10,499 bases of DNA. Source: Clostridiales bacterium UBA4717. GTDB taxonomy: Bacteria; Bacillota; Clostridia; Oscillospirales; CAG-272. Below are positions 1 through 6,651 of the stretch, piece after piece. Within the stretch, counting starts at the first letter, position 1, and each line of letters begins with the position of its first letter. The stretch covers positions 1 to 10,499 of the forward strand of contig DHJP01000138.1 in the NCBI GenBank assembly GCA_002404395.1, given 5' to 3'. Under the pieces are notes generated by a model. That model did no database searches. It had not been told where the DNA came from and worked only from the letters and a program-made list of their open reading frames with translations. The position numbers were made by a program, and so were the translations under genes.

Positions 1-259
1 TCTCGCGGCTCAGTTCTGTGTTGCAACGTGCGCAGTTTACAACTTCTTCGTAAGAACCGGCTTCAGTGCAGGTAGCTGCCGTTTCATTTTCGCGGATCGC
101 TTCGGCAGGGGTGTGACCGAGTGCTTCAAGCGTTTTGTTCTCGCGGCTCAGTTCTGTGTTGCAACGTGCGCAGTTTACAACCTCTACGCAAGAACCGGCT
201 TCGGTGCAGGTAGCTGCCGTTTCGTTTTCGCGGATCGCTTCGGCAGGAGTGTGACCGAG
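1..259 (-). repeat. 138-bp tandem repeat at the left edge (1-121 and 139-259)
   Basis: Bases 1-121 match 139-259 with only a handful of differences; the period is 138 bases, or 46 codons. Each copy encodes one unit containing NCARCNTELSRE and ALGHTPAEAIREN. Similarity begins at the window edge, so the tandem probably continues to the left, towards the C-terminus of the protein. Confidence 0.85.
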
Positions 260-3200
260 CGCAGATACTTCGTCCGAAACATAAGACTTGCCGCACTTGC
301 AGGTATGAGTGGTATAACCGGGCTCGGTGCAGGTGGGCGCTGTAATGTTATCTTCATAAGTATGAACGTGATCTACCGGAACAGTCGGGTCATAGCCGTC
401 AAATGTATAAATTATTTCAACCGTATCGCATACCGTGCATATATGGTAAACTGCGGTGGAGTCCGCATTGACGAGCTCTTCGCCCCATTTATGTTCTACC
501 GAAACAGTCATATATCCGAAAGTCTTGCTGCAGATCGAGCAGGTCTTTCTTGCTATTCCTACAGAGGTGCAGGTAGCAGCACGGATAATATCTCCGGCTA
601 CGATGTTATGCGCATCGGGGTCGATCGCGGTCTCGCTGCCTTCAACAGTGTACTTGTCGCCGCAGAGTGAGCAGATCATTTCGGTGTAACCCGTAGTGCC
701 GCAGGTCGGAGCGATGATGTTTTCATTGTAGTCGTGATCAAGTGCGGCGGTCGCATCACGCTTTTCGGTTGCGCCGCAGACGGTGCAGGTGAAGGTAGTG
801 TATCCATCTTCAGTGCAGGTGGGTGCGGTAACTTTGCCGTTGTCCCACTTATGTCCGAGTGCGTCAGCAAGTCCGGTGGATTCGGTGTAGCTGTTGCCGC
901 AGCGCGAGCAGGTGTACTTGACTCTTTCGCCGAGTAAGCAGTCAGCTTCGATAATTTCAGACTCGTAAGCGTGATCGAGTGCAACACTGCCTCCGACGGT
1001 TTCAAGATCGGTGGCAAAGCCGCAGACCGAGCAAACCTTGCCGACCTTTGCGGGTTCGGTACAGGTAGCTTCAACGATCTTGTCTTCGAACTTGTGATCA
1101 CCGGTTGCCGGGATTTCCTCGGAATACGTATCGCCGCACTCGCAGGTGTAGATGATCTCACCAGCTTCACCGCAGGTGGGTTCAACTCTCTTTTTGCTGT
1201 AGTTATGTCCGGATGCTTCAACAACGTCTGTCTTGGTTGCGCCGCAGATCGTGCAGGTGTAAGTGATCTCACCTGCTTCGGTGCAGGTAGGCTCAATGGT
1301 GATCTTACCATCGTCCCAGCTATGTTCAACAGCGAGGGTCTTGTAGCCGCCGCTTGTACCGCAACGCGAGCATTTCAGCTTAGCGATACCGGTCTTGTTG
1401 CAGGCAGCCTCACGGAGAATCTTGTCTACAACAAAATCATGCACATTGGTGTCGATCGCGGTCTCGCTGCCTTCGACAGTGTACTTGTCGCCGCAGAGTG
1501 AGCAGATCATTTCGGTGTAACCCGTAGTGCCGCAGGTCGGAGCGATGATGTTTTCCTTGTAGTCGTGATTAAGTGCGGCGGTCGCATCACGCTTTTCGGT
1601 ATCGCCGCAGCGTGTGCAGGTGAAGGTAGTGTATCCACCCTCAGTGCAGGTGGGTTCGGTAACTTTGCCGTTGTCCCACTTATGTCCGAGCGGGTCAGCA
1701 AGTTCGGTGGGTTCGATGTAGCTGTAGCCGCAGCGCGAGCAGGTGTACTCGGCTCTTTGACCTCTTGTACAGTCGGCATCAATGACCTCGATCTTGTAAT
1801 CGTGATCAAGAGCGGTGCTGCCTTCGACGGTTTCAAGATCGGTGGCAAAGCCGCAGACCGAGCAAACCTTGCCGACCTTTGCAGGTTCGGTACAGGTAGC
1901 TTCAACGATCTTGTCTTCAAGCTTGTGATCACCGGTTGCCGGGATGGCGATTCCTGCTTCTATTATCGTTTTGCAATCGGCGCAAATAATATTTTTCTGT
2001 CCGTCACTGCCGCAGGTGGCATCGATAATCACAACTTCTGCATGGTTCGGATGGGTCGGGAGCTGTTCAAAACAGGAATATCCGCAACTGCAGGAATATT
2101 TCACTACGCCTCTTACTTCACAGCTTGCAGCACGAACTATTGTTTTTGTAAACGTGTGTTCATGCGTGTCAACTGCTTCGAACTGAGCGGTAACGGTAAG
2201 ATCCGAAGTGATCTCAGTACCTGCAGCCACGTCCCAGCCCTTGAAAGTGTAGCCTTCCTTGGTAGGAGTGGTGGTCGGGTATACGAGAGCAGTGCCTTCA
2301 ACTACATTTTCATACTTTTCAAATTCAGCATCGTCAGCTACGAAAGTCACGGTATAGGTCTTCGGAGCGTCTTCCGAAGGAACATATACGTAGTTGGTTG
2401 CGTCTTCAAGAGTGCTGAAGAATGCAATGTAGGTAAACTCAACGGTAGCGTCGGTAACACTTGCATTGGTATTAGTTCCGAAGGGTTTAAATCTGAGGAA
2501 GTTGATGGTAGTAGTCGCATCTGCGTTAGCGTCAGCACCGGTAATACCGTCGCCGCCTGTGTAACCGTTTGTGCCGTTGATATCGAGGATGAGTTCCTTG
2601 TAGGTATCCTTAGCACTCGACATTGCGGTTCCGTGACCCCAAAGTCTCTTTGCAGACACACCCTTGTTCGGGATAATTACGGCACAGTTGATATTATCAC
2701 TGTCAGCGGGGTTGCCGTTTGTAAGCTTGATACCGAACTTAGCGTACTTAGCGTCCTTAAAGAGAAGGTCGGTAAAGTTAACGTCAAATCCGAAGTTGTC
2801 GTTTGTATTCTGAGTACCCGGAGCAGTCAGCGTCCAGGACTTGGAAGCATCGCTGTACGAAATATTATCAAAGTTGCTTACATTAGTGATATTGAGCTTA
2901 TCCTTGTCGTACATAGCAACGGGAGTAACAACAGCGGGAGTCTTTGATGCAAACTCATAAGCTTCGGCGGAAGCTTTGTCTGCGAAAAATCCGATGTAAG
3001 CGATGTCAAGGGTCTTGCCGGTGATGTCGCCTGCCTGCGTAGAGCCGAACGGACGAAGTTCGCACTTGGTCAGCTTCTGAACATTCGACCAAACGAAGTC
3101 AGCAGCAACCGTATCAGTACCGTTTTCACCGCCGTTAGGCTTGTTAGCCGAGAAATCATAATAGAGGTCGGTCCAGGTTTCGCTTGCGTTAAAGTCGGCT

Positions 3201-3613
3201 TTGAGACCCCACATACGCTTTGTAAGCGTCGGGATACCGGTATAGTATACATCAATACCTAGCTTGCCGGCGGTACTTGCCTTGTAAACGACTCTCATTA
3301 CAGGGAGCTTAGAGATCTCAACATCGGTCGGGAAAGTAAAACGAGAGCCGTCTGCCCCGGTACCGTTTCCGGAAACGCGCATAAAGTCATATGTAGCGTC
3401 TTCGGTGTTCTTCGCAAATGCAAGAGAGACACAATTATGTTGAGTGTCAAAGTTAAAGGTGTCGGGAGTGAAGATCTCGGGTTCGGTCTGCTCGTAGAGA
3501 GCAAACGGAGTAACAAATTCATGTCCGTCATCGGCATGAATTGCTATGGGAATCAGGCTGACGATCATCAGGCAAGCCAATAGCCACGAGGTTATTTTTT
3601 TCGTGTGAATCAT
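1..3613 (-). CDS. Large secreted repeat protein, C-terminus outside window (partial)
   Basis: The frame starting with ATG at 3613 stays open to the left edge (1204 codons, no stop seen), so the protein is over 1200 residues. GGAGG lies 8 bases before the ATG. Residues 1-27 form a signal peptide: KK at 5-6, hydrophobic core 10-25, probable cleavage after A27. There is no proper lipobox. Residues ~33-223 and ~226-420 are two related beta-rich modules, each ending in a YIGFF/YIAFF-type motif. Residues ~425-481 resemble an InlB B-repeat (GYTFKGWD, then TVTAQFE). From ~493 to the edge come about 18 cysteine-pair repeats of the form PTCTE-G-(Y)-TC-x-x-CG. The protein should be exported and may sit on the cell surface or bind carbohydrate or other cells, but this is inference; no anchor (LPXTG or SLH) is visible because the C-terminus is missing. 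No enzyme domain is recognised. Confidence 0.9.
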   Translation of the reverse strand, partial: MIHTKKITSWLLACLMIVSLIPIAIHADDGHEFVTPFALYEQTEPEIFTPDTFNFDTQHNCVSLAFAKNTEDATYDFMRVSGNGTGADGSRFTFPTDVEISKLPVMRVVYKASTAGKLGIDVYYTGIPTLTKRMWGLKADFNASETWTDLYYDFSANKPNGGENGTDTVAADFVWSNVQKLTKCELRPFGSTQAGDITGKTLDIAYIGFFADKASAEAYEFASKTPAVVTPVAMYDKDKLNITNVSNFDNISYSDASKSWTLTAPGTQNTNDNFGFDVNFTDLLFKDAKYAKFGIKLTNGNPADSDNINCAVIIPNKGVSAKRLWGHGTAMSSAKDTYKELILDINGTNGYTGGDGITGADANADATTTINFLRFKPFGTNTNASVTDATVEFTYIAFFSTLEDATNYVYVPSEDAPKTYTVTFVADDAEFEKYENVVEGTALVYPTTTPTKEGYTFKGWDVAAGTEITSDLTVTAQFEAVDTHEHTFTKTIVRAASCEVRGVVKYSCSCGYSCFEQLPTHPNHAEVVIIDATCGSDGQKNIICADCKTIIEAGIAIPATGDHKLEDKIVEATCTEPAKVGKVCSVCGFATDLETVEGSTALDHDYKIEVIDADCTRGQRAEYTCSRCGYSYIEPTELADPLGHKWDNGKVTEPTCTEGGYTTFTCTRCGDTEKRDATAALNHDYKENIIAPTCGTTGYTEMICSLCGDKYTVEGSETAIDTNVHDFVVDKILREAACNKTGIAKLKCSRCGTSGGYKTLAVEHSWDDGKITIEPTCTEAGEITYTCTICGATKTDVVEASGHNYSKKRVEPTCGEAGEIIYTCECGDTYSEEIPATGDHKFEDKIVEATCTEPAKVGKVCSVCGFATDLETVGGSVALDHAYESEIIEADCLLGERVKYTCSRCGNSYTESTGLADALGHKWDNGKVTAPTCTEDGYTTFTCTVCGATEKRDATAALDHDYNENIIAPTCGTTGYTEMICSLCGDKYTVEGSETAIDPDAHNIVAGDIIRAATCTSVGIARKTCSICSKTFGYMTVSVEHKWGEELVNADSTAVYHICTVCDTVEIIYTFDGYDPTVPVDHVHTYEDNITAPTCTEPGYTTHTCKCGKSYVSDEVSALGHTPAEAIRENETAATCTEAGSCVEVVNCARCNTELSRENKTLEALGHTPAEAIRENETAATCTEAGSYEEVVNCARCNTELSRE
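620..1945 (-). repeat. Duplicated ~495-bp block (620-1114 and 1451-1945), period 831 bp
   Basis: The stretch 620-1114 reappears at 1451-1945 at a constant offset of 831 bases (277 codons) with no indels and, by eye, about nine in ten bases identical. Differences concentrate around 915-985. It corresponds to four consecutive cysteine units (3-6 and 10-13 counted from the N-terminus), separated by three units without such close matches. A whole-number codon offset keeps the frame, as expected for intragenic duplication by recombination. Confidence 0.85.
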
Positions 3614-3668
3614 GTTTTGTCCTCCAAATTATTACGTGTGGTTTGAATTGCTGTCAGATAAACAGGTA

Positions 3669-3704
3669 TCAGGAAGAATTTATTTTCATTGATATCACCT
3701 CTCT
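3669..3704 (-). promoter_or_regulatory. Possible leader mini-ORF (6 codons, MKINSS) with strong ribosome binding site
   Basis: On the minus strand an AGAGAGGTGAT-type Shine-Dalgarno (complement of 3696-3704) sits about 6 bases before an ATG at 3689-3687, followed by five codons and TGA at 3671-3669. It lies 55 bases upstream of the surface protein start, which has its own GGAGG site. The strength and spacing of the Shine-Dalgarno are what make it notable. It could be a translated leader, or chance. Confidence 0.3.
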
Positions 3705-3750
3705 GTGAGCATATTGCGGTGCACTGATAGATGGCAGAGCTTAATAACAA

Positions 3751-3770
3751 ATTTTACCGACGGGTAAAAT
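3751..3770. promoter_or_regulatory. 20-bp palindrome, possible operator
   Basis: ATTTTACC (3751-3758) and GGTAAAAT (3763-3770) are perfect 8-base inverted arms around GACG. The site lies about 140 bases upstream of the surface protein start, next to the AT-rich stretch where its promoter may be. Size and symmetry suit a dimeric repressor or activator site, but no specific regulator is recognised. Confidence 0.35.
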
Positions 3771-3825
3771 GAATAACATAAATATCATATATAATAATAT
3801 TTATAGCTATTGAAATGTGTATTTC

Positions 3826-3852
3826 TTTCGCAGAGTAACCCACTCTGCGAAA
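3826..3852. repeat. Inverted repeat, 11-bp perfect stem, 5-base loop
   Basis: Arms 3826-3836 (TTTCGCAGAGT) and 3842-3852 pair perfectly around AACCC. No T-run follows the stem on either strand, so it is not an ordinary intrinsic terminator. It lies 16 bases from a second hairpin. Confidence 0.6.
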
Positions 3853-3868
3853 AAATACAGGATTTTTT

Positions 3869-3906
3869 ATATGGAAAAGTCTCAATGACCCGGGACTTTT
3901 CCATAT
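3869..3906. repeat. Inverted repeat, 13-bp perfect stem, 12-base loop
   Basis: ATATGGAAAAGTC (3869-3881) pairs perfectly with 3894-3906; the loop carries CCCGG. On both strands the T- or A-run is on the wrong side for an intrinsic terminator. It sits between the divergent genes, upstream of the spoIIE promoter, and could be an operator, an insulator or part of a small RNA. Confidence 0.6.
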
Positions 3907-3970
3907 TCTCCGATAATTCTGCCCGTTTGTATAATATACGAGTTTTTTCACCATAATTATACATACCGAT

Positions 3971-4004
3971 TTCGACAAAACCCTGCGTCTGATTATTGTA
4001 AAAT
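3971..4004 (+). promoter_or_regulatory. Probable Spo0A-controlled spoIIE promoter (0A box plus -10)
   Basis: TTCGACA at 3971-3977 is a perfect 0A box (reverse of TGTCGAA). A -10-like TAAAAT follows at 3999-4004, giving a likely transcription start near 4011 and placing the box about 37 bases upstream, over the -35 region. The 21-base gap between the box and the -10 is longer than the normal 17. From memory, B. subtilis spoIIE and spoIIG promoters show this design: sigma-A with wide spacing, activated by Spo0A~P. The same 7-mer also occurs by chance inside genes (near 1471 and 7506), so the argument rests on its position. Confidence 0.5.
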
Positions 4005-4066
4005 AATAATGCAATGTTGCTCTCAATGTGCGATATGCAATCAGCAAGAAAGCAGGGATTTAAAAA

Positions 4067-6544
4067 ATGACGGACAAAAACAACGGCAGCAAGCCAAGCG
4101 GAGCCCAAAATCGCTTTTTTTCCTACATAACCGATAATGTTAAAGCGGCAGTGGCGGACTTTGGCGGCTCTGTGGGAAAAAAGTTAAAATCTTCGGAGGG
4201 TATGACGCTTGCGCTTATAAAGGGTGTGATCAGGCAGCTTATCGTCAAAGTGCTGTTTTTAGCGCTTTCGTATGTGCTCGGCAGAGCCGGCGCGCCGTTT
4301 GATACCTACCCGTTCGGCATTGCGCTTTTATGCTCCGCTTCGGGGAATATTCTCTGTATTTACTCCGGACTGATACTTTCGGCGTTCTCACACGGATCGG
4401 AAACGCTGCCGTTTTTTCTGGTATATACTGCAGGCGTGATACTGCGTGCGGCGCTGTCTTATTGGCTTGACTTTGAAGACAGCGATATAAAACGCGTTTT
4501 ACCCGAACAGTCGCCTGCCGGGCGTCTGAAGGAGCTTGGCAGACGGCTGTTTAACGAACCGTTTTCATTGCGATTGCTGGCGGCGATCGTGTGCTCCCTT
4601 TCAATCGGTCTGGCAAGGCTTATTACCGACGGTTTTTTATATTACGACCTGTTCGGGCTGATCGCGTGCGTAGTTGCCGCTCCGTTGTTGTGCTATGCAT
4701 ATTACGTATTGTTTGAATCGAAAAATCCGCTGAAGCCGATTTACGAGCTGAGTGTGGCGGCGTTTCTGTTCAGTCTCGTATATGCAGTCAGAAATTACTA
4801 TGTACTCGGTTTTTCGCTTGCAACAGTGGCTGCGTTTTTGATCACGCTGTATATTTCAAAGAAATTCGGTCTGCTCAGAGGCTGTGTGGCAGGGCTTTTT
4901 GTGGGCTTCGGTTGCGGCAGGGCAATGGCTCCGATGTTTGCGCTTGCGGGCTTTGCATCCGGAATTCTTTACGGAACCACATTGTTCGGCGCAGTGCTCG
5001 CCGCCTGTGCGGTCGGACTGCTGTACGGCATTGCCGGTTCGGGTTTTTCAAGCTTTCAGACTCTGCTTCCCGAGCTTGCCGCGTCAAGCGCGATCTTTTT
5101 GCCGCTTTGTCACTACAATATGCTTCCGTCAGCCGAACGCTTCATGTCAAAGGCACAGAAAGATTTCAGAGCAAGCGAAGCGGCGATAATTGCCGACGCG
5201 AAGCTTTCGGACAGCGTCAGATCGATTGAAGACATTTCGGCATCGCTCGATTCGCTGTCGGCAACGGTGGCGGCATTGTCGGACAAACTCAAGCGCCCCG
5301 ATATTATGAACCTCAAGCGTATCTGCGAGAGAGATTTCGAAAAATATTGCAATTCCTGTCCGCTGACGGCGGTATGCCACGGCAGAGAAGCGCTCGGTAC
5401 CGCCGACACGATCGGTAAGCTGACAGCTGCGCTTGACCGTAACGGCAGGGTTGAGCTCGGCGATGTTCCGACTCATTTTGCCGAAAAGTGCAACAGCATA
5501 ATGAAGATCCTGTCCGAAATTAACCTGTCGTACGCAAAGCGGCTCGAAGAGCTTATAAAGAACGATCGGCTTTCGGTATTTGCAATAGATTACAAGACAA
5601 TGTCGAAGCTGCTTGCAAACGCTTCAAGTGAAAAGCAGGGCGAGTATGCCTTTGACCGTGAGCTTGCCGCCAAGCTTGCAAGGGCATTACGGTATATGAA
5701 CTTTGATGCAGACGGAATATATGTATACGGTGAGCGAAAAAAGCACATCCTGCTGTCGGGAATAGATCTCGGTGCGGTCAGGCTCGGTTCGCTTGAGCTT
5801 AAACGTGCACTTGAGAATATCTGCGAAACCGGGCTTTCCGCGCCCGTGTTCTCGATAGACGACGATTCTGTTTCATTGACCTGCGAAAGTGTGCCGGGGT
5901 ATAAGGTGACGTCAACAACGGTGAGCGAAAGAATGAGCGGTATTGAGCCGAACGGCGATACCGCCTCCGCATTTGAGACCGAGCAAGGGTACAGCTATTT
6001 TCTGATTTCCGACGGTATGGGCAGCGGCAGAGAGGCGGCGATCACTTCAAAGCTGTGTACGCTTTTCCTGTCCAAACTGCTCGGAGCGGGCTGCCCGAAA
6101 TCGGTGGTGATCGAAATGCTCAACGGCTTTATCAGAAGCAAAAACGAAGAATGTTCCGCAACGGTCGATCTTGTAGAGCTTGATCTTTATTCGGGAAAAG
6201 GCTGCTTTGTAAAAAGCGGCGCCGCCCCCTCGTTTATTCTGCGCGAGGGCAACATATACAAGCTTCAGTCCAAAACACTGCCGATAGGGATCCTTCGCGA
6301 TACCGACGCCGAACAGATAAATTTTGACATGAAAAACGGCGATATTATCGTAATGTTCAGTGACGGCGTTGCCGCAACGCTTGAGGAAAGCACCTGGCTG
6401 ACCGAATTAATCAGCTTTGATTTTGAGCAGGATCTTGAGATGATGGCACGCAAGATACTTGAAAGCGCCGAAAAAAACAACAATAAGCGCGACGATATGA
6501 CAGTGGGCATAATCAAAATCGAAAAGCTCGGACACGGACAATAA
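4067..6544 (+). CDS. spoIIE: Stage II sporulation protein E, PP2C-type serine phosphatase
   Basis: SpoIIE dephosphorylates the anti-anti-sigma factor SpoIIAA at the polar septum, releasing sigma-F in the forespore; it also binds FtsZ. The 825 residues match the usual length (827 in B. subtilis). A basic cytoplasmic head of ~50 residues precedes a hydrophobic multi-pass membrane region to about residue 347. A central cytoplasmic region contains a conserved-type Cys cluster (C420, C428, C431, C437). The C-terminal PP2C domain (~610-822) has D631 in NGD, D649 in the DGMGSG motif, D766 in FSDG and D809/D810 in RDDMTVG, the expected metal-binding aspartates. The start follows AGGGA 8 bases upstream; the long leader contains the 0A box. 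It appears to be a single-gene unit, with its own promoter region and a strong terminator immediately after the stop codon. No truncation or missing catalytic residue is seen. Confidence 0.96.
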   Translation: MTDKNNGSKPSGAQNRFFSYITDNVKAAVADFGGSVGKKLKSSEGMTLALIKGVIRQLIVKVLFLALSYVLGRAGAPFDTYPFGIALLCSASGNILCIYSGLILSAFSHGSETLPFFLVYTAGVILRAALSYWLDFEDSDIKRVLPEQSPAGRLKELGRRLFNEPFSLRLLAAIVCSLSIGLARLITDGFLYYDLFGLIACVVAAPLLCYAYYVLFESKNPLKPIYELSVAAFLFSLVYAVRNYYVLGFSLATVAAFLITLYISKKFGLLRGCVAGLFVGFGCGRAMAPMFALAGFASGILYGTTLFGAVLAACAVGLLYGIAGSGFSSFQTLLPELAASSAIFLPLCHYNMLPSAERFMSKAQKDFRASEAAIIADAKLSDSVRSIEDISASLDSLSATVAALSDKLKRPDIMNLKRICERDFEKYCNSCPLTAVCHGREALGTADTIGKLTAALDRNGRVELGDVPTHFAEKCNSIMKILSEINLSYAKRLEELIKNDRLSVFAIDYKTMSKLLANASSEKQGEYAFDRELAAKLARALRYMNFDADGIYVYGERKKHILLSGIDLGAVRLGSLELKRALENICETGLSAPVFSIDDDSVSLTCESVPGYKVTSTTVSERMSGIEPNGDTASAFETEQGYSYFLISDGMGSGREAAITSKLCTLFLSKLLGAGCPKSVVIEMLNGFIRSKNEECSATVDLVELDLYSGKGCFVKSGAAPSFILREGNIYKLQSKTLPIGILRDTDAEQINFDMKNGDIIVMFSDGVAATLEESTWLTELISFDFEQDLEMMARKILESAEKNNNKRDDMTVGIIKIEKLGHGQ

Positions 6545-6589
6545 AAAACTCGGATCATTGATTGTATTTTTCAATGATCCGAGTTTTTT
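6543..6589 (+). terminator. Strong intrinsic terminator after spoIIE
   Basis: A perfect 19-bp stem (6543-6561 with 6571-6589) around a 9-base loop ends in TTTTTT and begins with AAAAAA, so it can act in both directions. The left arm overlaps the spoIIE stop codon. It separates spoIIE from the next promoter, which starts at 6591. Confidence 0.93.
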
Positions 6590-6590
6590 G

Positions 6591-6619
6591 TTGACCTGCG
6601 GGAGATAACATGATATAAT
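6591..6619 (+). promoter_or_regulatory. Sigma-A promoter of the first AraC-type regulator
   Basis: TTGACC (6591-6596), a 17-base spacer and a perfect TATAAT (6614-6619) form a near-consensus promoter, starting one base after the spoIIE terminator. Transcription should begin near 6626, which rules out the ATG at 6625 as a start and supports the ATG at 6652. Confidence 0.88.
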
Positions 6620-6651
6620 TTTAAATGACAATCGTGAAAGGGGGAAAACGT

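Larger units (their letters stand above)
1..2135 (-). repeat. Array of about 18 zinc-ribbon-like cysteine repeats within the surface protein
   Basis: Translated on the minus strand, this part of the gene is a head-to-tail array of units of roughly 36-46 residues. Each has a lone Cys in a (A/P)TCTE-like turn, then a C-x-x-C-G pair 9-12 residues later, and most end in an aromatic/His stretch such as LGHKWDNGKV or ATGDHKF. I count 18 units including the one cut by the window edge. Unit 15 lacks the first Cys (NADSTAVYHICTVC), and units 9 and 16 have C-x-C rather than C-x-x-C. Cys pairs with nearby His could bind metal or form disulfides outside the cell; the sequence alone does not decide. I know similar repeats from Clostridia surface proteins but give no family name. 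Confidence 0.85.
3614..4066. other. Divergent intergenic region between surface protein gene and spoIIE
   Basis: These 453 bases hold no credible protein gene. They contain, from left to right, the ribosome binding site of the surface protein (3621-3625), the mini-ORF, a 20-bp palindrome (3751-3770), an AT-rich stretch (3775-3825), two strong hairpins (3826-3852 and 3869-3906), and a Spo0A-box/promoter arrangement facing spoIIE (3971-4004). I could not identify a convincing sigma-A promoter for the surface protein; the AT-rich stretch is the likeliest place. Short open frames running leftwards over 3754-4108 lack recognisable proteins and cross the hairpins. Confidence 0.7.

Noticed and set aside
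113..1501. Plus-strand open frames (113-670, 734-937, 971-1501) with repeated sequence
   Set aside because: Their repetition mirrors the repeats of the minus-strand gene; no ribosome sites or domains.
1..2135. CRISPR-like or non-coding direct repeats
   Set aside because: The repeats are long, unequal, lack unique spacers, and are all in one open reading frame.
1565..2947. 460-codon open frame on the plus strand
   Set aside because: It is antisense to the surface protein, whose frame has a signal peptide, ribosome site and regular domain repeats. The open antisense frame reflects codon bias of the repeats; its translation shows no recognisable domain.
676..3537. Minus-strand open frames at 676-1329, 1507-1932, 2347-2661, 3070-3255 and 3298-3537
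   Set aside because: They are in a different frame from the continuous 1204-codon gene and are Pro/Ser/Arg-rich shadow translations.
3930..3935. TATAAT as a second spoIIE promoter
   Set aside because: No acceptable -35 at a suitable distance; the AT-rich context makes a chance match likely.
3754..4108. Small minus-strand open frames across the intergenic region
   Set aside because: No ribosome sites or family resemblance, and they run through hairpins and the spoIIE promoter.
6625..6651. Upstream ATG at 6625 for the first AraC gene
   Set aside because: The predicted transcript start is about 6626 and there is no ribosome site before it; ATG 6652 has a strong one.
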